Below, in pieces: positions 57,313 through 64,000 of a stretch of DNA of 64,000 bases (the stretch's first letter is position 1; every line of letters starts with the position of its first letter). The position numbers were made by a program, and so were the translations under genes. The DNA is from Gemmatimonadota bacterium. GTDB taxonomy: Bacteria; Gemmatimonadota; Gemmatimonadetes; Gemmatimonadales; Gemmatimonadaceae. The notes under the pieces were generated by a model, which worked only from the letters and a program-made list of their open reading frames with translations, made no database searches and was not told the DNA's origin. The stretch is from NCBI GenBank assembly GCA_021413975.1, contig JAIOPJ010000054.1:124001-188000 (forward strand). The letters are read 5' to 3'.

Positions 57313-59817
57313 GTGACCCATCGACGAATCGCCGCACTCGCGGCCCTGCTCTGCCTCTGCGGTCCGGTGACGGGACGCGCCCAGACCACCGGGCGCGGCG
57401 CCACCGCCGCGCGCGCCGTGCGAAGCACGGGCACCGTGCGGCTCGACGGCCGCGCCGACGAAGCGGTCTGGCGCACCGCGCCCGTCACCGACGACTTCCG
57501 GCAGTTCTCGCCGGGCGAGGCCGTGCCCGCGCGCTTCCGTACGGTCTTCCAGGTCGCGTACGACGACCGCACGCTCTACGTGTTCCTGCGCATGTACGAT
57601 CCGCAGCCCGACTCGCTGGTCGCGCTCCTCAGCCGGCGCGACGTCCGCACGCCGTCGGAGTGGATCAAGGTCGTGATCGACGGCTTCCACGACCGGCGGA
57701 GCGGTCTCCAGTTCATGGTGAACCCCGCCGGCGTGAAGCGCGACGCCACGATCTTCTCCGATGCGGGAGAGGACTCCGCCTGGGACGGCGTGTGGGACGT
57801 GGCCGTGCAGGTGGACACGCTCGGGTGGACGGCGGAGTTCGCGATCCCGTTCTCGCAGCTGCGCTACGATCCGAGTGAGGAACTGACCTTCGGATTCGGT
57901 GTCTGGCGTGACGTCGCCCGGTTCGGCGAGCGCGATGCCTGGCCGGTCTATCGCACCTCGCTCGGCACCTTCGCGTCGCAACTCGGCGACCTCACCGGCA
58001 TCTCGGGCATCGGGCGCAACCGCCGGCTCGAGGTCATGCCCTACGCCGTCAGCAAGAACGTCACGCAGCCCACGGTGGGCGGCTGGACGCATCCGCAGCA
58101 GCAGGCCTACGGGCTCGACCTCAAGGCGGGACTCACCAGCAATGTCACCGTGGACGCGACGATCAATCCCGACTTCGGACAGGTCGAGGCCGATCCCGCG
58201 GTGCTGAACCTGAGCGCGTTCGAGGTGCGATTCGAGGAGCGGCGTCCGTTCTTCCAGGAGGGCGGCAACCTCTTCCGCTGCGGCGGCCCCTGCGAGGGGA
58301 TCTTCTACACGCGCCGGCTGGGACGCGCCCCGCAACTCGCGACGAGCGACCGTGACCCGCGGTCGAGCACCATCCAGGCCGCGGCCAAGGTGACCGGGCG
58401 CTTCTCCGGCGGAACGCAGTTCGGGATCGTGGCGGTGCAGTCGGCTCGCGAGCGCGGCATCGCGGGCCAGACGATCGAACCGGCCACCACGACGCTCGTC
58501 GGGCGGCTGGTGCAGGACTTCCGCGGGGGACGTTCGCAGCTGGGGACGATGGTCACCGGTCTGACCCGCGACCTCGACGCGGGGACCGAACCGTACCTGC
58601 GGCGCGACGCCTACACCCTGCTGCTCCAGGGGTATCACCGGTTCGCCGAGCGCTGGGAGGTCTCCGGCTACGCGGGGCGCTCGACCGCGCGCGGCAGTGC
58701 GGCCGCGATCGCGCGCACGCAGCTCTCGAGCGTGCACTACTTCCAGCGCCCCGACCACGAGGAACGGTACGATCCCACCCGGACGTCCATGGATGGAGGG
58801 GTCACCTCGCTGTCGATCAAGCGGTTCGCGGGCCGCGTGCGGTGGGAGACCACGGGGCGCTACGCCGAGCCGGGGACGGAGTTGAACGACCTCGGGTTCG
58901 TGCCGCTCGTGAACGACGGGATGATCAGGAACCAGCTCTCGGTCTCGTCGCTGGTGCCGACGTCCTGGTACCGCCGCGGCAATGCGGTGCTCTCGCTCGA
59001 GAATCACTGGACGACCGGCGGCCTGCCGACCGGCGCCGCCGCGACGGCCCACGCGGCCGCCGAACTCGCCAACTTCTGGAGCGCGTCGTTCACGTACACG
59101 CTCTCGAACCTCGGCAACACCATGTGCGTCAGCTGCGCGCGCGGCGGTCCGCTGCTCCGGGTGTCCCCGTACCATCGCATCTCGGTCACGTTCGATGGCG
59201 ACGCGCGCAAGGCGATCGTCCCGGAGCTGGACTTCCGGATCGCGAAGGGTGACGAGGGCCGGTCGTGGGCGGCACAGGTCTCGACGGGCGTGCTCGGGCG
59301 CGTCGGGTCGCGCACGTCGCTCGAGGTCAAGGGGAGCTTCGAGCGCCGCTCCGACGACACCCAGTGGGTGCGCAACCTCGGCGCGACCTTCAGCGACACG
59401 GTGCACTACACCTTCGCCGCGCTCGGTCAGAACATCTTCGTGCTGGAGACGCGCGCGAACGTGACGCTCACGCCGGCGCTGAGCGTGCAGCTCTACGCGC
59501 AGCCGTTCGTGGCGACCGGGGCCTTCAGCGATTGGCGCGAGATGGTCGACGCGCGCAACGCGTCGTACGCCGCGCGCTACGCGCCGTACGGCGGCGGGGC
59601 GACGCCGGCGGGGTTCAACCAGAAGCAGTTCAACTCCAACGCCGTGCTCCGCTGGGAGTACCGGCCCGGGTCGGTGCTCTTCGTGGTCTGGCAGCAAGGG
59701 CGCAACGATGCGCGTGATCCCGGGACCTTCGAGGCGGGGCGCGACCTGCGGAACCTGTTCTTCACGCATCCCGACAACACGCTGCTGGTGAAGTTCTCGT
59801 ACTGGTTCAATCCGTAG
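57313..59817 (+). CDS. CBM9-like/DUF5916 family outer-membrane protein (second copy)
   Basis: VRLDGRADEAVWRTAPVTDDFRQFSPGEAVPARFRTVFQVAYDDRTLYVFLRMYDPQP; INPDFGQVEADPAVLNLSAFEVRFEERRPFFQEG. Confidence 0.9.
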   Translation: MTHRRIAALAALLCLCGPVTGRAQTTGRGATAARAVRSTGTVRLDGRADEAVWRTAPVTDDFRQFSPGEAVPARFRTVFQVAYDDRTLYVFLRMYDPQPDSLVALLSRRDVRTPSEWIKVVIDGFHDRRSGLQFMVNPAGVKRDATIFSDAGEDSAWDGVWDVAVQVDTLGWTAEFAIPFSQLRYDPSEELTFGFGVWRDVARFGERDAWPVYRTSLGTFASQLGDLTGISGIGRNRRLEVMPYAVSKNVTQPTVGGWTHPQQQAYGLDLKAGLTSNVTVDATINPDFGQVEADPAVLNLSAFEVRFEERRPFFQEGGNLFRCGGPCEGIFYTRRLGRAPQLATSDRDPRSSTIQAAAKVTGRFSGGTQFGIVAVQSARERGIAGQTIEPATTTLVGRLVQDFRGGRSQLGTMVTGLTRDLDAGTEPYLRRDAYTLLLQGYHRFAERWEVSGYAGRSTARGSAAAIARTQLSSVHYFQRPDHEERYDPTRTSMDGGVTSLSIKRFAGRVRWETTGRYAEPGTELNDLGFVPLVNDGMIRNQLSVSSLVPTSWYRRGNAVLSLENHWTTGGLPTGAAATAHAAAELANFWSASFTYTLSNLGNTMCVSCARGGPLLRVSPYHRISVTFDGDARKAIVPELDFRIAKGDEGRSWAAQVSTGVLGRVGSRTSLEVKGSFERRSDDTQWVRNLGATFSDTVHYTFAALGQNIFVLETRANVTLTPALSVQLYAQPFVATGAFSDWREMVDARNASYAARYAPYGGGATPAGFNQKQFNSNAVLRWEYRPGSVLFVVWQQGRNDARDPGTFEAGRDLRNLFFTHPDNTLLVKFSYWFNP

Positions 59818-59843
59818 GGAGCCACGGTCGGGGGAACTGCGCT

Positions 59844-59993
59844 CACCACCGGGGCACAGAGGACACCGAGAACAGCTGCGAGTTCTGTCGAGGCGCGCAT
59901 GAGGGAGCATGCGGCTCCGGTATCGTCAGCGCCCACGGTGGTCCGGTACCCGACGGACTCGCACGTCTCGGTGCCCTCGGTGCCTCGGTGGTG
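59844..59993. repeat. Long imperfect inverted repeat in intergenic region
   Basis: CACCACCGGGGCACAGAGGACACCGAGA (59844-59871) pairs 25/28 with TCTCGGTGCCCTCGGTGCCTCGGTGGTG (59966-59993), extended by GCGAGTTCTGTCG/CGACGGACTCGC; inner hairpin CGCATG-AGGGAG-CATGCG. Confidence 0.75.
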
Positions 59994-60052
59994 AACGCCG
60001 GCGCCGTTCGGCCCCTGATGCGAACCGACCGGACGCCGCATATTCCGCCCCC

Positions 60053-61720
60053 ATGCCACTCTTCCCGGACACCACGCGCGACGCCCGTCGCGTGATCCTC
60101 GCGTCGTCACTCGGCACCGTCTTCGAGTGGTACGACTTCTATCTGTACGGCTCCCTCGCCGCGATCATCAGCCGGCAGTTCTTCTCCGGCGTGAATCCCA
60201 CCGCGGCCTTCATCTTCGCGCTGCTCGCCTTCGCGGCCGGCTTCGCGGTGCGGCCGTTCGGCGCACTCGTGTTCGGGCGGCTCGGTGACCTCGTCGGCCG
60301 CAAGCACACCTTCCTCGTCACGATCGTGATCATGGGCGTGTCGACCTTCGTCGTCGGCGTGCTCCCGTCCTACGCCTCGATCGGCATCGCCGCGCCGGTG
60401 GTCCTGATCCTCCTGCGCCTCCTGCAGGGGCTCGCGCTCGGCGGCGAGTACGGCGGCGCGGCGACCTACGTGGCCGAGCATGCGCCGCACGGTTCACGCG
60501 GTGCGTACACCTCGTGGATCCAGACGACGGCGACGCTCGGGCTCTTCCTCTCGCTGCTCGTCATCATGACCTGCCGCATCGTGCTCGGGACCGAGTCCTT
60601 CGAGGCCTGGGGGTGGCGCATCCCGTTCCTCGTGTCGCTCCTGTTGCTCGGGGTCTCGGTCTGGATCCGTCTCAAGCTCGACGAGTCGCCCGTCTTCAAG
60701 GCGATGAAGGCCGAGGGCACGCACTCCAAGGCGCCGCTCACGGAGTCGTTCGCCAAGTGGCCCAATCTGAAGATCGTGCTGCTCGCACTCTTCGGTCTCA
60801 CCGCAGGCCAGGCGGTCGTCTGGTACACGGGGCAGTTCTACACGCTCTTCTTCCTGACCCAGACGCTCAAGGTCGATCCGCAGACGGCGAACATCCTCGT
60901 CGCGGTGTCGCTGCTGCTCGGCACGCCCTTCTTCGTGGTCTTCGGATCGCTGTCGGACCGGATCGGCCGCAAACCGATCATCCTGCTGGGATGCGCGCTC
61001 GCGGCGCTCACCTACTTCCCGCTCTTCAGGGCGCTCACGCATTACGCCAACCCCGCGCTGGAGTCGGCGCAGGAGCGCGCGCCGGTGGTCGTCGCGGCCG
61101 ATCCGGCGGATTGCTCCGTGCAGTTCAATCCCGTCGGCACCAGCAGGTTCACCTCCGGCTGCGACGTGGCCAAGGCCGCGCTCGTCGCGCGCGGCGTGCC
61201 GTACTCCAACGAGGTGTCCGCCGCCGGGAGCGTCGCCGAGATCCGCGTGGGCGCGGTGCGGATCCCGTCGTTCGTCGCCACCGCGCCGGACGCCACGGAG
61301 CGCCGCGCGTCGTTCGCCGCGGCCCTCGGCACGGCGCTCAGCGACGCCGCGTACCCGGTGAGCGCCGATCCCGCGGGCATCGACAGGCCGATGGTCGTGT
61401 TCGTCCTCTGGATCCTCGTGATCTACGTGACGCTCGTCTACGGTCCGATCGCCGCGATGCTCGTCGAGATGTTCCCCACGCGCATCCGCTACACGTCGAT
61501 GTCGCTGCCCTACCACATCGGCAACGGATGGTTCGGCGGATTCCTGCCGACGACCGCGTTCGCGATCGTCGCGGCGAAGGGGAACATCTACGCCGGGCTC
61601 TGGTATCCCGTCATCATCGCCAGCATGACGTTCGTGGTGGGCGCGCTCTTCCTGCGGGAGACCAAGGACGTGGACATCATCGGGGATCGCACGCCGCGCG
61701 GCGCGCGAGCGGACGGCTGA
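60053..61720 (+). CDS. MFS transporter, metabolite:H+ symporter (MHS) type with large insertion
   Basis: SLGTVFEWYDFYLYGSLA; GRLGDLVGRKHTFL; ~110-aa non-TM insertion ESAQERAPVVVAADPADCSVQFNP...ADPAGIDR. Confidence 0.9.
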   Translation: MPLFPDTTRDARRVILASSLGTVFEWYDFYLYGSLAAIISRQFFSGVNPTAAFIFALLAFAAGFAVRPFGALVFGRLGDLVGRKHTFLVTIVIMGVSTFVVGVLPSYASIGIAAPVVLILLRLLQGLALGGEYGGAATYVAEHAPHGSRGAYTSWIQTTATLGLFLSLLVIMTCRIVLGTESFEAWGWRIPFLVSLLLLGVSVWIRLKLDESPVFKAMKAEGTHSKAPLTESFAKWPNLKIVLLALFGLTAGQAVVWYTGQFYTLFFLTQTLKVDPQTANILVAVSLLLGTPFFVVFGSLSDRIGRKPIILLGCALAALTYFPLFRALTHYANPALESAQERAPVVVAADPADCSVQFNPVGTSRFTSGCDVAKAALVARGVPYSNEVSAAGSVAEIRVGAVRIPSFVATAPDATERRASFAAALGTALSDAAYPVSADPAGIDRPMVVFVLWILVIYVTLVYGPIAAMLVEMFPTRIRYTSMSLPYHIGNGWFGGFLPTTAFAIVAAKGNIYAGLWYPVIIASMTFVVGALFLRETKDVDIIGDRTPRGARADG

Positions 61721-61725
61721 CGCGC

Positions 61726-62517
61726 GTGCGCTCGTCCCGGCCGTTCCGGCTCCTCGTCGCGCTCGCCGCGTTCGCCGTCGCCCGTGCGCCCGCGGCGCGC
61801 GCGCAGTCGCCGTCGCCGCTGCCTCCGGCGGATCCCGCCGGACCATCGTCGGAGTCGCCGCCGCCGGTGCCCACCGCGGCCCTGCGTCAGCACGGAGCCG
61901 TGGAGATCTGGGGCGGTCTCGCGCAGGCGTCGCCACAGTGGGGCCTGCTCGGTGAGGCCCCCGACATGCGCTTCGGCCAAGTGGCCGTCCGGCTTTCGCG
62001 CGCGCTCGGCGCGCCGCCCGCCGCGGGGGAGCTGCCGGCGTTGGAGTGGACCGTCGACCTGATCCCGTTCGCGCGGCTCTCGCCGTCCCTGGTCAGCCTG
62101 CGCGGGACCGGCCAGCCCTGCCTGACGGCCGTGCTCTGCGTGCTGCGGCCCGCGGCGCGCAGCGGTTCGTCCTTCTTCCCCCCGGGGTCACCCGTCGGCT
62201 TCGGCTTCACGCCGATCGGACTCACGCGCCGGTTCAACCGCGCGTCGCACGTCGCGCCGTTCGTGGGCGTGACCGGCGGGGCGCTCTGGTTCGACCGGGC
62301 GGTGCCGACGACCAAGGCCTCACGCTTCAACTTCACCGCGAGTGCGGAGTTCGGCCTGAGGCTCGGGCCACCCGGCGAACCCGGGATCACGCTGAGCTAC
62401 CGTTTCCATCACATCTCGAACGCCGGGACGGCGGGAGAGAACCCCGGCGTCGCCTCGCATCTCTTCTCGGTCGGGATGCACCGGCCGCGCTTCGGCGGTC
62501 GACGCGACGGGAAGTGA
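61726..62517 (+). CDS. PagL-like acyloxyacyl hydrolase (lipid A deacylase family)
   Basis: Signal peptide; C-terminal LSYRFHHISNAGTAGENPGVASHLFSVGM with PagL-type HxSNA...NPG motif; GTG start. Confidence 0.75.
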   Translation: MRSSRPFRLLVALAAFAVARAPAARAQSPSPLPPADPAGPSSESPPPVPTAALRQHGAVEIWGGLAQASPQWGLLGEAPDMRFGQVAVRLSRALGAPPAAGELPALEWTVDLIPFARLSPSLVSLRGTGQPCLTAVLCVLRPAARSGSSFFPPGSPVGFGFTPIGLTRRFNRASHVAPFVGVTGGALWFDRAVPTTKASRFNFTASAEFGLRLGPPGEPGITLSYRFHHISNAGTAGENPGVASHLFSVGMHRPRFGGRRDGK

Positions 62518-62523
62518 GCTCGC

Positions 62524-64000
62524 TCAGCGCTTCGGCGCCGGAGAGGTGCCGGACGCCGTGCCGGACGCCGTGACGGACGCCGTGCCCGATCCAGCGGGCG
62601 CGCGGAAGGTCTCCCGCCCGCCCATGACCGTGAGGACCGGCTTCGCGCGGAGCAACGCCGCCGGGTCCACGCCGATGATCTCCTCCGAGAGCACCACGAA
62701 GTCGGCGAGCATCCCCGGTGCGAGCACGCCGAGCTCCTGCTCGCGGAAGGCGGCGTAGGCGGCGTCGCGCGTGTAGTGCCGGAGCGCCGCGTCGAGTCCG
62801 ATCCGATGCTCGGGGAACCACCCGCCGGGCGGTGTGCCATCGGGCATCTGCCGCGTCACCGCGATCGAGATGCCGAGCATCGGGTCCATCGAGAAGACGG
62901 GATAGTCGCTCCCGAAGGCCTGCACCGCGCCCGCGTCGTCGATCTCGCGGAAGGGCATCGCGTGCGACGCACGCACGGGGCCGAGGATCGGCGCGTAGTT
63001 GGTCAGCGTCGTCTCGTCGGGCCCGGCGAAGATCGCCTGCGACGACGCGATCACGCCGAGTCTCGCGAACCGCGGGATGTCCGCCGGATCGGGGACCTCG
63101 AGATGCTCGACGCGATGTCGGCGGTCGCGCGCGCCATTGCGCGATGCCGCCGCGCCGAACGCGTCGAGCGACATGCGGATCGCCCGGTCGCCGATCGCGT
63201 GCAGCTCCACCTGGATCCCCGCGCTGTCGTAGCGCGTCACGGCCTCGGCGAGTTCCGCATCGGTGAAGCGCGGCAGGCCGGTGCCGCCTCCGATCGCGTA
63301 GGGGGCGAGCATCGCCGCGGTGCCGGCGTCGACGGTGCCGTCGATCATCCCCTTCGCGATCCCGTAGCGGAGCAGGGGGCCTTGCTCGCCGTCGCGCAGC
63401 GCGACGTACGCGCGGAGCGCCGAATCGCTCGCGTCCTTGCCGAACGGCACGGCGATGCGGAAGCGCACGAGCATTGAGTCCTCGGCGATCGCGCGCTTGA
63501 ACGCCCTGGTCTCCGACGGCGAGAGCGCGTTCGCGAGCTGGAGTGCGGTGAGTCCGAACGCTGCGGCGCGATGCATCTCGTACCGGAGCGCGGCGTAGAT
63601 CTCGCCCTCGGAAGGATCGGGGAGTTGGCGGCGCACGAGCGCGCTCGCGGTCTCCTGGAGGAGTCCGGTCGGGGTGCCGTCGGCATCGCGGATGATGGCG
63701 CCGCCGGCGGGCTCCCGCGTCTCGGCACTCACCGCCGCGAGCGAGAGGGCACGCGAGTTGGCGAGTGTCTGGTGGCCATCGCGATCGGTGAGGACCACCG
63801 GCCGGTCCCCGAACGCGCCGTCGAGATAGCGGCGGTGCGCGACGTTCCGCGGGAACATGTCGGGCGTCCAGCCGCGTCCGGTGATCCAGGCGTCGGGCGG
63901 AAGCGTCGTCGCGAACTCCTGCAGACGGCGCACGACCTCGCGCTCGTCGGTGGCGCCCACGAGGTCGGCGGTGCGTCGCGTGGGGAGATGCCAATGCGCG
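62524..64000 (-). CDS. YtcJ-like amidohydrolase (5' end outside window)
   Basis: ITGRGWTPDMFPRNVAHRRYLDGAFGDRPVVLTDRDGHQTLANSRAL; VELHAIGDRAI; FGSDYPVFSMDPMLGI; frame open past 63960 to window edge (AHWHLPTRRTADLVGATDEREVV). Confidence 0.9.
   Translation of the reverse strand, partial: AHWHLPTRRTADLVGATDEREVVRRLQEFATTLPPDAWITGRGWTPDMFPRNVAHRRYLDGAFGDRPVVLTDRDGHQTLANSRALSLAAVSAETREPAGGAIIRDADGTPTGLLQETASALVRRQLPDPSEGEIYAALRYEMHRAAAFGLTALQLANALSPSETRAFKRAIAEDSMLVRFRIAVPFGKDASDSALRAYVALRDGEQGPLLRYGIAKGMIDGTVDAGTAAMLAPYAIGGGTGLPRFTDAELAEAVTRYDSAGIQVELHAIGDRAIRMSLDAFGAAASRNGARDRRHRVEHLEVPDPADIPRFARLGVIASSQAIFAGPDETTLTNYAPILGPVRASHAMPFREIDDAGAVQAFGSDYPVFSMDPMLGISIAVTRQMPDGTPPGGWFPEHRIGLDAALRHYTRDAAYAAFREQELGVLAPGMLADFVVLSEEIIGVDPAALLRAKPVLTVMGGRETFRAPAGSGTASVTASGTASGTSPAPKR
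62546..62581. repeat. Three 12-bp tandem units GTGCCGGACGCC at 3' end of amidohydrolase
   Basis: Encodes the low-complexity tail GTASVTASGTASGT. Confidence 0.8.

Noticed and set aside
56071-59910. 1279-aa minus-strand ORF antisense to D-serine dehydratase and DUF5916 genes
   Set aside because: Runs across two genuine genes and the intergenic region; Arg/His/Glu-biased composition; shadow ORF.
1-64000. CRISPR array, prophage, integron or transposon
   Set aside because: No regularly spaced repeats, no transposase/integrase/recombinase or phage structural proteins among the frames; only short tandem and inverted repeats.

Overview
A 64-kb, GC-rich, densely coding chromosomal window. The gene content (DUF5916 outer-membrane proteins, an ADOP/MacB-type permease, FadL, an A2M/PBP1C pair) looks like Gemmatimonadota, but that taxonomic label is inference. 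I found no rRNA, tRNA, CRISPR array, transposase, integrase or phage genes. The main blocks are: (1) a five-gene minus-strand operon, every junction a 4-nt overlap, with two class-III aminotransferases, a two-subunit CoA-transferase and an ALDH-fold protein lacking the catalytic Cys and Asn, divergent from a dimethylarginine-hydrolase-like gene; (2) a sulfur-oxidation module (TsdA-like dihaem cytochrome, SoxC, SoxD, two YeeE/YedE half-transporters) with no soxXYZAB in the window and a strong dyad in its promoter; (3) an ArsR / secreted orphan / FadL locus with a nested AT-rich dyad; (4) GH3-GH29 glycosidases; (5) a proline dehydrogenase next to a 557-aa GNAT-like orphan; (6) an alpha-2-macroglobulin (CTEQ thioester) and PBP1C pair; (7) tandem paralogous orphan histidine kinases; (8) a complete-looking CoA-dependent 2-aminobenzoate (anthranilate) degradation operon with its own MarR and palindromic operator candidate, and a RidA-like protein lacking the canonical Arg; (9) a RidA / D-serine dehydratase-type overlapping pair; (10) an HNH nuclease with a 14-Gly tract. 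The best candidate for new biology is the operon with the predicted catalytically dead ALDH, followed by the soxXYZAB-less SoxCD/TsdA module. All functional names come from reading the protein sequences; no database search was run.
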